From Saccopteryx bilineata (taxonomy: Eukaryota > Chordata > Mammalia > Chiroptera > Emballonuridae), in contig NC_089493.1 in the NCBI RefSeq assembly GCF_036850765.1, forward strand, positions 16,431,632 to 16,495,631: a DNA stretch of 64,000 nt. Reading direction: 5' to 3'. The stretch's first letter is position 1; the number at the start of each line of letters is the position of its first letter. Below are positions 48,102 through 61,189 of the stretch, one piece after another. The position numbers and the translations under genes were made by a program. Under the pieces are notes generated by a model. That model was not told where the DNA came from. It saw only the letters and a list, made by a program, of their open reading frames with translations, and did not search any database.

Positions 48102-49960
48102 TATGTTTAATACATATTACTCTAACTGTTGAATTATACTTTTAAAAATCCATTCTTTTTCTTCAGACTTTTACAATTCTGGGAACATGATTATATGTGT
48201 CTAATGTACAGTTACCAGTTCTAAGATATACATTAAGTTTATTGTTTAATTTTACTAGAATATCTAAGTATTATCCATTAGGAAAAATAATTGAAATCTG
48301 TGTTATACCATTTCTAAGAAATAGTTTGGCTTCTACTCTTTGGAATCTACATCATAAAAAAAAAAATCAGGATCCTGTTGTTAAGAGATCTGAATTATAG
48401 TCTCAAAAAAGCTTATTTCAAACTTAGATTAACAGATTTTGGAAAGACATACACACATTGCATCTTATTGTCTGCCTTTGGGCAAGTTACTAATATCTTT
48501 GAGCCTGTATTTCTACATCTACAAAATAAAATATCTGGACATGGTGATTTCTCCTGACCTCCCCTTTTCTAAAATTTCTTTTTTTTTTTTTCTGTACTCT
48601 AAAAAGGTGCCAATTATGGTTGACTGTAATTGACTTGCTGATGTCAGAACGTGGCTGGATTGGCAGTGGGAGTGTTGTCACTGACAAGTCCCACCCCCGT
48701 GGTTGCCTGCCCTACTGGAGCTGGCTGTATCTGGACATTTTCAGTGTGCCTTACTACCCAAGCTCTTGAGGCAAACAGGACTTCACTGTCAGCAACTCTT
48801 TCTGTTAATGTGTAGGCTGATTCTATGTTTCAAGAATTTTAGAAAATTTGAAATAGTTCAGAATAGGCATATTCTACACTATTTAATGAAAGTTTGTTTA
48901 ATACACTTGTAAACTTTTAAGACATCACCATATGCTTATCTTACCCCACCTGTTACTTCCACCAAACCCAACCTTTCCAATATGTCCAAAGCTGTTATCC
49001 AGCTTGAAATTAGGAGTGGAGGGGTGGTGGAAGACAGCAGAGCCAAAAGCAACACTGAAACTAATAAAGGATCCCAATTTGTCAAGTCAACGCAACCGTT
49101 TGCCAAACAATGCTTTTAAATGACTTAAATAGGCCAGTGTGGACTATAGAGCCATTCCTGAGTTATGTTAACCTACGACCGACTAGTTATGTGGATTTTC
49201 ACATACTACTTTGCAAACTCACAAGAAAGAACTAACGCATGCATGTATCTTTTCATTCTTTACAAACAAGTCATTGAGTGCTCTCCGTACAAACACGCTT
49301 GACTTGCTGTCCACATCAAGCCAAATTATATCTACCATATAAGTCTACCTATCAGGTTACATTGAAAATTCCCTCCTCTAACACTCAATAAATGTTTTCA
49401 TATGTGTATCATAAACCTTTGTTATATGTGCCAGGCTGAGAAAGAGCAGAGGAGCCCTATGGAAGGTCTTTTGGTCCCAGGTCAATTGCTTATAAGTTCA
49501 ATCAGAGGATGAACAAGGGTGTTTTGAGAGGGGAATTAATGAATTCAACAGTGATATTTGCCCAGGAGACTCATAGTACTCTAGACCAGTTTGAACTACT
49601 AGGTGAGAGACCAGAAAGTACAATTGGAAGCCTCACTTGAACAGGTAATGCGAAAGCTGTGTATGGTTCATTAGTCAGTATGATAGGAAATTGTTATAAT
49701 ATGTGAAATACTTTATTAGATGTCAGTCTTCCAGGATTTAGAGACACTTTTTTAAAGAAGACCTCTATTGTGATTCCTTCTTCACTTATTCAAACAATAG
49801 TGGGATTGAGCATTATTTAGTTTTGGAATAAAATCTCTGCTAAAGGCACAATGGCTTTTGCCTAATGAGGTTGAATTATCTTGACCAATTTGTCACACCA
49901 CCTAAAAAAGATGAAGATAGCCACAGACACCATTAGCCAGTCTTTCACATATACATTGAG
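48102..49960. other. Unassigned, with a probable antisense MIR at 48420-48560
   Basis: The phrase 'tgggcaagttactaatatct' with 'ttgagcctgtatttctacat' and 'ctacaaaataaaatatctgg' is a reversed MIR core. The rest (49.0-49.96 kb) shows nothing recognisable. Confidence 0.5.
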
Positions 49961-49982
49961 AAATAAGATACTTGCAAAGTTT

Positions 49983-50360
49983 TTTTGTTTTTTGTATTTT
50001 TTCATAGTGAAGAGCAGGAAGGCAGAGAGACAGACTCCAGCATGCTCCCGACTAGCATCCACCCAGCATGCCCACTAGGTGGCAATGCTCTGCCCATTTG
50101 GGCCGCGCTCAGTTGCAACTGGAGCCATTCTAGCACCTGAGGCTAAGGCCATGAAGTCATCCTTAGCACCCTGGCCAAGTTGGCTCCATTGGAGCCTTGG
50201 CTGTGGGAGAGGAAGAGAAAGACTGAGAGAAAGAAGAGGGGCAAGTGTGGAGAAGCAGATGAGTGCTTCTCTTACTCCTGTGTGCCCTGGCCGGGAATCA
50301 AACCTGGGACTTCCACACACGGGGCTGATGCTCTAATGCTAAGCCAACTGGCCAGGGCCT
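49983..50360 (-). mobile_element. Long bat tRNA-derived SINE, copy 6
   Basis: Reversed, with landmarks 'agcaggaaggcagagagaca' and head 'gaatcaaacctgggacttcc'. A diverged duplication (atacttgcaaag / atatttgcaaga) flanks it near 49968 and 50363. Moderately old. CTCF-like motif at 50072-50087 in the CCACTAGGTGGCA form. Confidence 0.9.
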
Positions 50361-50467
50361 AAATATTTGCAAGATTTTATCTTGGAATAACAAGATCTGA
50401 GATATAGTTTGTTTTTAGTAAAATTATAATCAATGACATAATATTTCTCTATTTAACAAATATTTTA

Positions 50468-50862
50468 TATTCTTTTTTTTTTTTTTTTTCTGAAGCTGGA
50501 AACGGGGAGAGACAGTCAGACAGACTCCCGCATGCGCCCGAACGGGATCCACCTGGCACGCCCACGAGGGGCGACGCTCTGCCCACCAGGGGGCGATGCT
50601 CTGCCCCTCCGGGGCGTCGCTCTGCCGCGACCAGAGCCACTCTAGCGCCTGGGGCAGAGGCCAAGGAGCCATCCCCACCGCCCAGGCCATCTTTGCTCCA
50701 ATGGAGCCTTGGCTGCGGGAGGGGAAGAGAGAGACAGAGAGGAAGGAGGGGGTGGGGGTGGAGAAGCAAATGGGCGCTTCTCCTATGTGCCCTGGCCGGG
50801 AATCGAACCCGGGTCCCCTGCACGCCAGGCCGACACTCTACCACTGAGCCAACCGGCCAGGG
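50468..50862 (-). mobile_element. Long bat tRNA-derived SINE, copy 7 (young)
   Basis: Reversed, well preserved head and body, T-run of ~18 at 50474-50491. A perfect 19-bp duplication ctatttaacaaatatttta flanks it at 50449-50467 and 50863-50881. The GC-rich block is duplicated relative to copy 2. CTCF-like motif at 50583-50598. Confidence 0.96.
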
Positions 50863-50881
50863 CTATTTAACAAATATTTTA

Positions 50882-52766
50882 AAGCACCAATTATGTACCT
50901 GGTATTCTGATAACTGGACACTAAGCCTGATTTGCATATTTATAAGCAACATTAATTTATTTTGTGCCTGTTATGGGCAAGGAGTCTTTTTCATCATGTT
51001 ATATGTATGATCTCTTTTAATATCACTACCAATTTTATGAGAAAAATGTAATGTTTTCTTTTTTACAGATAAAGGAACATAGAGAATTTAATTAACATAT
51101 TTTTTTATCATACACCTAATATACGATAGCAAACAGATATCAAGTCTCTAAAATATATACATATATTGTCACCGTCAGATAATACTGTAATATTGATACA
51201 TATTATATGTATGATATATTATGATATAAAACATAAATTGTGTGTGATATAAATCTCACATAATGATACACATCATGTTTAAATACATTTTACATGGTAT
51301 ATCAGATTTATATTTGTTAGGGTATTACATATAATATGTAATAGTCTAGCCCAATGTCATATATGGAGAAAGGAAGAAAGTGAATGATAGTTCATTTATG
51401 GAAGCAAAATAACAACTGAGAAGTGTAAAATTAGGATGAATTTTGAAAAAGATAACATGAAGAAGACATTATTTATATGCACAGAAAAATTCGGAAAACT
51501 GCAGCTGGTGAGAAAAATTAAGTATGGTTGTGGCAGTGGAATAAAAGAAATGCCTCAAGCTAAGGCAGAAAGTGATAACCTGAAACATGTTATTGAGTTT
51601 CCAGTCTCCTAGAAGTGCAAAGTCCTTCGGAATATTTTCTCAAGTCTATCAACCGCCCAGTCAAAGAGACTTGATTAAATTTGCTTTATCTTCCTTAGAA
51701 TAAAGAAACTTTAGAATTGGTATCTCAGAGGCATCTGGTCTGCAGTGTCTCTAAGGACGGAAATTAACTGATTACTCAACTGTTTTGTCAGTATGCTTGT
51801 AGGGAATTCCAAAATAAAGATATATTTTTGTTGTTTATATATTAAGGTAATTATAGTTCAACAAAGAAAGTGACAAATGTCATAAAACACTGAGATATGA
51901 TAGAGCCAGAGGCCTGGAGGAAATGGTGTCTGAATCAGATGTCAATAACATAGAAGGCATTTGAGCACATCATGAACCATCTTAAGCAGGGAGATTTGAG
52001 GGCTTCAATAAGAGTATCAAAATAATGGTCACAGTTGTGGAAATGCTGGTGCATCAATCAGGCTAATAGATGACTGAAAGGTTCTTTTTCTGAGGCTTTG
52101 TCATCCAGAGTCACTGGGTACTCCTGGTAATGGAGGACTGATTGGGTTAGCTCTAAATAGCTTTTTTTTTCTTTCTTTCTGGTATTAGGTGGGGCTTTCC
52201 CTATGTTGAACACATCTCTGAGTCTTTGTTTTGTTTTCTGGAGGTATAGTGGGTGTTAAGTGTCCTCTCCAAATACTTATAAATTGCTGTCAGAGTGTGT
52301 TTCTGCTCTGAAGTCAGCGAAGCACCCCTTTAATTTTGTGCCTCTGTTTTCTGCTTCCCTCTAATCCCCTAGCCCAGATGACCTCTCACACTCCACTAGG
52401 CATTTGTATACTCTGCGTCTTTCTCATTACTAAATTCATTTTCTCTCCACCATAGAAAATTATTAGATTTTTACGAATTACATTTGCAACAAAAGTCAGT
52501 TGCAGTTGAGAACAATTTTTAAGGCAATAATCTGTCTCTATCATCTTCAAACTCTTTAGCTTTATATCACTTGAAAGTCAAGATAGTAAGGAATTTTAAG
52601 TTGTTTGTTCCATTTTGTAAGTTTAACTCTATGTACAAGAGCAAAACGTTAGTGTAAGGTGAAAGTGTATGTTCCCAAACCAAAAATCTTCATCACAAAG
52701 ATCATGTTTAATGATGAAACAAATAACCTCAAAGTCTTAATAGGTTAGAGAACATTTTTTTCAGTC
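50882..52766. other. AT-rich DNA, possible MIR trace
   Basis: A weak MIR-like run may exist at 50945-51110 ('tttacagataaaggaacata'). 51.15-51.36 kb is very AT-rich with ATATAT/TATGAT motifs. No gene is supported. Confidence 0.4.
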
Positions 52767-52782
52767 TTAAGAAAAAGAGTTT

Positions 52783-52999
52783 GCCTGACCTGTGGTGGCG
52801 CAGTGGATAAAGCGTAAACCTGGAAATGCTGAGGTCGCCGGTTCGAAACCCTGGGCTTGCCTGGTCAAGGCACATATGGGAGTTGATGCTTCCAGCTCCT
52901 CGCCCTTTCTCTCTCTCTGTCTCTCTCTCCTCTCTCTCCCTCTCTGTCTCTCTCCTCTCTAAAAATGAATAAATAAAAAAATTTTTAAAAAGTAAAATT
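52783..52999 (+). mobile_element. Short CT-rich bat SINE (Rhin-1-like), copy 3 (young)
   Basis: Starts 'gcctgacctgtggtggcgca', with B box 'gccggttcgaaacc', a CT microsatellite stretch (about 52905-52965) and an 'aaaatgaataaataaaa' tail. A 16-bp perfect duplication ttaagaaaaagagttt flanks it at 52767-52782 and 53000-53015. Confidence 0.96.
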
Positions 53000-53015
53000 T
53001 TAAGAAAAAGAGTTT

Positions 53016-55288
53016 ATTTCTCATTTAGGTTACCATCTAAGATGATTGGTTGGGGGTACAGGTTTTAGTGGGTCATTGGGGCCCCAGGACTTTTCATCAT
53101 TTTATTCAATCATCTGGTGTTGTAGAATTCTTCATGACATGTTAATGATGAAATTTTCTCTGTGACTTTTGCAATGAAAAATCACGTCACATCTTCCTAC
53201 TGTTCAATGCCACCACTGCCACCCTCCTCTAAGCCACATCTCACATAGACTATTCTGTTGGCTTTCCTGCCAGCTATTGACACTCACTTCTCCTCTTACC
53301 AGTTTTTCCCACCACCACACAAAAAAGGCAATCTTTAACTGTCATAAATTGTTGCCAGCTGTCTTCTCTTAAAATTAAAAAGCAGATTCTATGCCCTCAT
53401 GCAAAATGTCTCTTCTGGGTTGCCACAAGTTTGACGTGATCTATGAACATGTTACTTCTCTATTAAAACCTTTTTAATTGGTTCCTATTGCATAAAAATA
53501 AACTCTAAACTTCTTTAAAAAAAGAGAGAAAAGGACAATGAGACTGGTTACCCATGAGACTTAGATGGAAAAGCCACCTTGTTTAGAATTGTTTTCCCAT
53601 ATCTTGTTAAATGAATGTATGCATAGTGCAGAGCTAACATAACTACAATACAGACAGGTCTATGTGGACTGGCTATGACAAAGTAGTATTACTTAAAGTT
53701 TATGCTTATTATTTAGCTTTATGTTGAATTACCATATAGGCAATAGAGATGAAGAGTTTGATTATACACTACACAAATGAATGTACTGTAAGATTTACTT
53801 GATTGCAACAGTAAACTCTAAAAATTTGCTCAGTTTTTCAAATTTGATGATAGACTTCCCTGGGTTGGAAAGTGTAGTAGACAAAATATAGCAAGGCCAA
53901 CTGAAATTTAATTAAGTTAGTACAGAGTATACTCTTGAACACATTGCTTGGTACCTACAAGTCACAAACTGATATTATGTGAGAGAAGAGGAAGAAATAA
54001 AATGACAAATTCACCTCCTCACATTTTGTTTAAGACTGACCTTGCTGCCTACCTTTCAGATTTTCTGTTACATGGTCAATATTCGATGTCAGTGTGGTCC
54101 TACAATAGCTGACACAGTGTAGTTTCCATAGCTTAAAAATGCTTTGAAAGGAGAGAGTTCTTCCTGTAAGAAAATATCTTGAAATTTAATCAACTTTAAA
54201 CTTTTCTATCTCCACCACAGCTACAGTATTTTTTTATGCTTTGTGAATCAAATACTTTTGACTACTGATTTTAATATTTCTTTTCAAGACAGTCATCATA
54301 ATGCTATCATAGGGATATGCTAAGAGAACTAGGAGATTCACAAAGGTTAAGAAGGTTAAATTATAAAATAGCGTACAGATTTCGATGTCTTATTTTGTGT
54401 TTATGCAAAATATTATTTATTACAATGCGATTATATATAATAGCATACTGAATATTATACTTCATATACATTTAAATAGATGCATATGTTTATTAATTAG
54501 AACTATAGAAGATGAATGGTATTTGATTGTTTATTTTTAACCTATAGAACTGGCCATTTCATGTGCTCCAAGCTAACACTCACATACACACTCACACACA
54601 CACTCACACACACATGCTCACTCATTAAATTCTCTCACAACATATTTTTCATCAGCAGTGGCTCAGCCAGATGGATTCATTCAACTCAAATTAGTGGTAA
54701 AGAAAGACAGACTCTTAAAATTACATTAATTTTATGCTGACAGAACTCTTTTGAAGAACATTTTTCCGCTGAGCTAGTGTGAGGACCAAATTCACTGTGT
54801 TCATAAACTATTTCTGACTGGTTGTGTGTTTGGTATCAGAAATACCACTAATGATGCAGTAAATTTATCCAAAAAAATGTCCATAATAACTGCTATTTGT
54901 TTGGAAATTTGTGACAGATTTTCAAGAGAAAAAATCCTTCAGAGTTACTATATAATGCCACAATCTTTTCAAGTAATTTCAGAGGCTTTTTGGACATACC
55001 TCCCAGTTAGATTCTAAGGTAGAAAAAAGTGGTGAAATAAGTTCCAGCAACCAGAAGAATTTTGAAAATGTGAGCATTCTATAGTGCAGATAAACTAGAT
55101 CCTATTCTGTGCTCCATCTCTTTAAACATCCTTTGCATGCATGCTTAATTTCATTATCTCTTTACCCCTTTATCATGTTTTTCAGCCAACATGCTAACAT
55201 TCATTATATTAAATCTCCACTTTTGTGACTGCACCTAAGAATTGAAGATATTTGGATGACAATTTATATATGAACTTCATTTTTAAAT
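53016..55288. other. Mostly unassigned; possible L2 at 53160-53520
   Basis: 'aaaacctttttaattggttc' with 'ctattgcataaaaataaact' resembles the L2 3' region. A CA-rich microsatellite sits at 54574-54615. No gene recognised. Confidence 0.35.
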
Positions 55289-55299
55289 TATATCTATAG

Positions 55300-55667
55300 C
55301 CCTGGCTGGTTGGTTCAGGGGTAGAGTGTTGGCCTGGTGTGTGGATATCCTGGGTTCAAATTCCAATCAGGATACACAACAGAAGTGACCATCTGCTTCT
55401 TTACCCCCCCCTCTTTCTTTCTCTTTCTCTCCTTCATTTTCTCTCTCTTCCCTTCCTGCAGCCATGGCTTGATTGCTTTGAGCACATTGGCCCCAGGTGC
55501 TGAAGATGTCTCTTCCTCAGGCGTTAAAAATAGCTTGGTTGAGAGCATGGCCCCAGATGGGCAGAGCATTGTCCCCAGATGGAGTTGCCAGGTGGATCCC
55601 AGTTAGGACACATACAGGAGTCTGTCTCTCTATCTCCCCTCCTCTCAATAGGAAAGAAAAAATACAC
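55300..55667 (+). mobile_element. Long bat tRNA-derived SINE, copy 8 (older)
   Basis: Head 'gccctggctggttggttcag', B box region 'gggttcaaattccaatcagg', and a diverged body. A 10-bp perfect duplication atatctatag lies at 55290-55299 and 55668-55677. The GGGGC block is degraded and the CTCF-like motif lost. Confidence 0.9.
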
Positions 55668-55677
55668 ATATCTATAG

Positions 55678-56176
55678 GGCTCAAGTGGGCTTTTGACAAT
55701 ATTAAATAATCTTACTAAAATTTGCAGATCAAACAGCTCTCCCAATCATGACAAGATGATATGATAGAAGTATTTTATATTTATTTTTATATCACCTCAA
55801 AACTTCAATAATTTGTTTTATTATTAAAACAATAGCAGCAGAAGAGAAACATTGCTCATATCCCCACTATAAAATCTACTAATCTATAATCATCTGTCCT
55901 GGCATAGTCTGATTTCCCTTCTATCACAATAGACAAACTATTCTTATTTCTATTAAAATCCGTCATGTATTTGAGATTTGCATCCTATTTTCTCTTGTCA
56001 AATTCAAGAATTAGTTATTAATAGTTTCTCTTTTCTTTACTTGTTAAAAGGTCAGCTTCTCTAGCCTAACGTATATGTACACAAACAAACAAAATCTGTT
56101 ATTGCTCCCACGTCTTTTATGGTGCTTTTGCTTCTTCCCTTTTCTCTTTAGAGTAAAGGTTATTTGAAGAATTATT
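55678..56176. other. No recognised feature
   Basis: AT-rich sequence without a gene or recognisable repeat. Confidence 0.5.
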
Positions 56177-56700
56177 TACATATAAGTGAGATCATGTAGT
56201 ACTTATCTTTCTCTGACCAGCTTATTTCACTTAGCAGAATACTCTCCAGGTCCATCCATGCTGTCACCAAAGGTAAAATTTCCTTTTTTATATCTGATTA
56301 GTATTTCATTGTATAAATGTACCACAACTTTTCACTTATATGTGGAATCTAATAAACAAAATAAATTAACAAATAAAATAGAAACAGACTCATAAATACA
56401 GAGAAAAGACTGACAACTGTCAGAGGGAAAGGGGTTGGGGCTGAATGAAAAAGGTAAAGGGATTACGCAAAGAAATAAGGAAAAAAATGCACATAAAAAC
56501 AAACAACTATATGGTGATTACAAGAGGAAAGAGGGGATAAAAGAGGTAGGAGAAGATAAAGGAGGAAGAATGAGATTTGACTTGGGGTGGTGAGCACACA
56601 ATACAATATACAGATGATGTATTATAGAACTGTACATCTGAAACCTATATAATTTTATTAAAGAATGTCACCCCAACAAATAGAATTAGAAATGTAATAA
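56177..56700. mobile_element. 5'-inverted (twin-primed) L1 3' end
   Basis: 56177-56331 is antisense L1 (end of ORF2) and 56332-56700 is sense L1 (3'UTR with 'atacagatgatgtattatag' and 'aattttattaaag'). The reversed segment and the direct segment both start at the L1 phrase cacttatatgt, so they meet at about the same L1 coordinate, the hallmark of twin priming. Target duplications not resolved. Confidence 0.75.
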
Positions 56701-59375
56701 AAAATTGTCTACAGCCACTATTTACATTTTCTCTCTTTTCAGTTGGTCCTTAACATTAATTCTGTCTTTGTCCTAAAAATGTTTACATCAAGGTGAATTT
56801 CAGATTTCATGTGGTTAAATCCAAATGTGCATTTAAAATTCTCTTTGTAAGCTTTGTTTCGTTCCACCAAATTTTCTGTTGAACATTTCTAAGTGATACA
56901 ACCAGACAATATGAGATTGACACCAAAGTTTTAATTTCAAAAACGATTTCCAAAAGTATATTGTTGTTAAAATTTACCTGACATCCTTTTTCATTGCATT
57001 GTTGAACCAGTAATGAACTTGCAAAAACTAATTCATTGAAAACATAGTCCTTAGTGGGTGATGGATTCAAATTCCCAACTTGGATGGATCTTATACTTCT
57101 GGAAGAAATGCATTTTTAACCATGGATTGTTCCCTGTATACTTATTGATACATGAGAAGAAACCCTCTAGGATATATAAATATTTGATGGAAAAATGTGT
57201 CTTTGATAGAAATATTATAGACAAATAATTCCCTAAACATGTTACATTTTTTCTAGTTAAGCCCAAGAAAAATTCTTTCTAATTGTATACTATTTCTGAG
57301 TCAAAATATTTTAAACTGATTAGAAATATTCCTCATTGTATTTATAACTAAGTTCAGCAGAAATGAAAAACTCATAAAGGAACTTGGAGTTACATATTTT
57401 CCACTTTACTTTTAAAATCTCATGAGGTTTAAACAGTGTAAATAATACTGATATGTAATGACTTGTCTGTACTTAAAATTAATACATATTGTGATTCAAT
57501 GTTACCAGTTGAGCATGGTAATAACTACAATTCAGTTAGTTATTTTAAATTATTTTGTATACTAATATGCAATATCTTAAATGGACTCACTCTATAATAT
57601 ACTGAATTTTCATCACTTAAGGTTTGTGCTTTTTAATATTTTGAGGAGAAAGAATTTTTTGAAAATAAACACACAAGAAATAAAATAAACAGTCACATTA
57701 CCACTCATTAAGTTAAAATCATGCTAATATGGATCAAAATTATTTTTAAAAAGTTTAGAAAAATAACTTGTACATGAAATTTAAGTATTTTTGGCCATTA
57801 ACCAAAGCAGAGCTCACATGCTCGCTATATTTGGTACTTTAAGAACTTTTAGGAATTTACATAAATATATATAAATTATTTATATATATAATTATATATA
57901 TAGAGAGAGATATGCAACACTTGCATTTAAAACTGTTATTTTAGTTCTTTTCATGTTGTTTCAGCAAGTCGTTTTTAGTACTGCATTATTTACAAATTTA
58001 TATGTATTGTTTTTTAATGGATATTTGATTCATTTCCAGTGTTTCACTATCTTAATGTTCCACCTGTTGGTTTCCAGAGAAGTTATCATAAATAAGACAA
58101 AAACTTTCAAAAAAAAGATTATGATACAATGTTGAAAGAAACCATAGTAGGCAAATATGAACCAAGAGGAAAGTAGGATAATCTTCTTAAAATCTATTAA
58201 AATAAAATTGAAAGCAAAACTATACCACACAAAAAAGAGTACAATAATAATGGTAACTACTAACTAAAAAATAAGTTCATAATATATAATTTACAGTAGC
58301 AACAAAAATGATAAAATATGATACAGTTAACAAAGAATGCACAATATATATTTGGAGCATAAAAATTAGATAACATAAATAATTATATACAAACAGTGGT
58401 GCATATATTCATGAATGCAATAGGCTAATGGTATAAAATTGTCACTACACCCAGATTAAGTGTATGAATTCAACACGATCTCAGCATAGTGTTAACTACT
58501 TATTAACAAGGTAAATAAGCTTACTTTAAATTTATAAAGAAGACTATAGATTCATAAATACCAAGAATAGATATCGTAATATGCCAAAAGCACATTGTAA
58601 AAAATTCAAAGTTTTTCTTCAAGAACTCTAGAGCAAATAAAAAAAAACTGATTAGAGAGATCTGAGGCCCATCTATAGTGGGAATTAATATTTAATAAAA
58701 TAACTTCACAAAAAAATGTGAGTAAGTGTGAATGTTTGGGAACAAATGGTATTAAGAATATTTACCCACAAAAAAAATCAAACTTAATACCTATCTCATT
58801 ATGTCTGATGATACACTCCATTTGAATTAAACATAAATATAAATATTATAAGTAAAAACTTAATTAAAAAAGTTGTAAATATTATTGAGACCCATAGGTA
58901 GTAGAAAATTTCTTCAACAAAATTCAAAAATCATAAGTCATAAAAAATATTAATGTGTACGTAATTCTTTCAAAAACAAAAAATGCTGTTCAGATTAAGG
59001 TTAATGTAGACCTTGATGTAGCATATGAAACCCAAAGTCTTTTTTTTACAATAACTATTGTGTACAAGTCTCCTTCCATGCTTAAAAATTATGATGCTAA
59101 AATTTATGTTCATATAGAATTTAAAAGGCATGGTATATTACTGTCATACATGATGAAATAATAGAAATTAAATTTATAATAAACCATTTAGTACTTGAAA
59201 TGGTTTTTGCTTCATGAAGACTGCATAAGCATTTGACTTCAAGACTGTACTGTTAATTATTCAAGAGTTTATAAACATCAAGAGGCTCATTGGAACCAAT
59301 AATTAATTTATTTTATTTTCATGCCTTTTAATAATAAACATTATTATTATTACTGTAAGCTCAATTTTTAATGAA
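56701..59375. other. AT-rich DNA, nothing assigned
   Basis: Contains a palindromic (TA)n/(TATA) tract at about 57860-57905 followed by GAGAGA. Otherwise no gene or element recognised. Reading frames are short. Confidence 0.5.
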
Positions 59376-59379
59376 TGCT

Positions 59380-59490
59380 TAATTTTTTTAGAAATTAAAT
59401 TTAATAGGGTGACATTGATCAATAAGATTACATAGATAACAGCTTTATTTAGTTATAGTTGATACATAAAAAAAACTGCACATACGATGA
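59380..59490 (-). mobile_element. Antisense L1 scraps
   Basis: 'aatttaatagggtgacattg' is a reversed L1 tail, the same as at 17140. 'aacagctttatttagttata' may be a second, older L1-type scrap. Only tens of bases each. Confidence 0.5.
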
Positions 59491-59519
59491 TTAGAGAGAA
59501 GGTAAGGCCTAACCTCAAC

Positions 59520-59926
59520 TTTTTTTTTTTTTTTTTTTTTTTTTGTATTTTTCTGAAGCTGGAAACAGGGAGAAACAGTCAGACAGACTCCCGCATGCAC
59601 TGGACTGGGATCCACCCGGCACACCCACCAGGGGCGAAGCTCTGCGCACCAGGGGGCGATGCTCTGCCCCTCCGGGGCGTCGCTCCGTTGCGACCAGAGC
59701 CACTCTAGTGCCTGGGGCAGAGGCCAAGGAGCCATCCCCAGTGCCCAGGCCATCTTTGCTCCAATGGAGTCTCGCTGCGGGAGGGGAAGAGAGAGACAGA
59801 GAGGAAGGAGAGGGGGAGGGGTGGAGAAGCAGATGGGTGCTTCTCCTGTGTGCCCTGGCCGGGAATCGAACCCAGGACTCCTGCACACCAGGCCGACGCT
59901 CTACCACTGAGCCAACCGGCCAGGGC
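59520..59926 (-). mobile_element. Long bat tRNA-derived SINE, copy 9 (young)
   Basis: Reversed, T-run of 24 at the left, well preserved. A 12-bp perfect duplication cctaacctcaac flanks it at 59508-59519 and 59927-59938. The GC-rich block is duplicated as in copy 7. CTCF-like motif at 59646-59661 (first base differs). Confidence 0.96.
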
Positions 59927-59938
59927 CCTAACCTCAAC

Positions 59939-61180
59939 ATTTTATTAGGCATCCATGGAAGAGAGACAATTTGGTCAGAGGGAAAGTGTAGTTGCAAAGA
60001 CTAGAAGATGAAAAAAAAGGCATGGAATGTTTTGGAAATCAGGTTATTTAAAATGTCTAGAGCACAGAATACTAGATGTGAGAACACAAAAGTAATGGAG
60101 AGTAAAAGGGGAGTGTGTTTCCCCAAATGTATGTTATGTCTACCGCTATAGATCTGTATGCATGCAAGGGGAGGGGTGGGGAAGGTGTGTGTGAGTGTTT
60201 GTGTGTCTAGTTGTGAATGTATAGAGTCATATCTATTATCTATGACAATATCTAAGAGACACTGTGTTTTAAATAAACTACATTGTCTTGTTTTGTTCTA
60301 GTGTACCTTAAAACAGTAAAATCCGATTCTTAATATGCAAATAACAAAGCGAATGCAAGAAAGAGTTTTAGTATGAAAACTGAGAAGAGTAGAAAAACAT
60401 TACTTTAGAAATATGGTTCCTTGAACGTTGCTTTTCAGTATTTACCATAAAAAATCTTCTTCACTTGGCCGTTATGTTTTTGAAATGTGCTGAAACTTAT
60501 TAAAAATGCATGTATATCGATGCATTTTATTTTCCACTGTCGCTTATATGACCTCACTCATTGAAATTTATGAATTTCACAAAGGAATAATATGCCAAAA
60601 TGCATAAAATGAGCTAAATTGTATCTTTATCCAAACTGTAATTTCTTTTACCAATTAAATAATTTTATTGGACAAAATATATGGAATAATTTATAAACCA
60701 ATAAAATTATAAGAATACAAAATGTGATCAGCATAATTATATAACTTTTTTGGAATACAGTTTCTCATATTTCTAATCCACTGAGAATTACCAGATTTTA
60801 TTTTCAGTTATAAACATTAACACTTTAAATTTGCCAGTATGTTATATAAACGCTATTTAATATTTGGCTAACATAAAAGGTATCCCATCAAATTTTCTCT
60901 CCTTGGAGGTAACTCTTGCAGAGCCCCAAATTCCAGAGAAACATATGTTTCTGAGAGTGATCTAGGGCTAATATTCCCTCAGAAGGACTGTCCCACTGAA
61001 CGTGAATACTATCCTGAAAATGGGCTTATTTTTAATTTTCAGTAAAGAGTTGGGGAGGTAATATTTTTCAGCCATCAAGTTAAGTACCAGAAAAAAAAGC
61101 CAAATTTTCTCTCAGATATCATGAGCAAAATCTTTAACTACCATTCCTTAATTGTACACATTAAATAGACTTTGAGATTT
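59939..61180. other. No recognised feature
   Basis: AT-rich DNA with a TG-rich tract near 60185-60220. Nothing else recognised. Confidence 0.5.
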
Positions 61181-61189
61181 TTTCCTCTT

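Noticed and set aside
57860..57905. Palindromic AT tract as a possible origin or cruciform regulatory site
   Set aside because: A plain (TA)n-type simple repeat in AT-rich DNA with no supporting signal.
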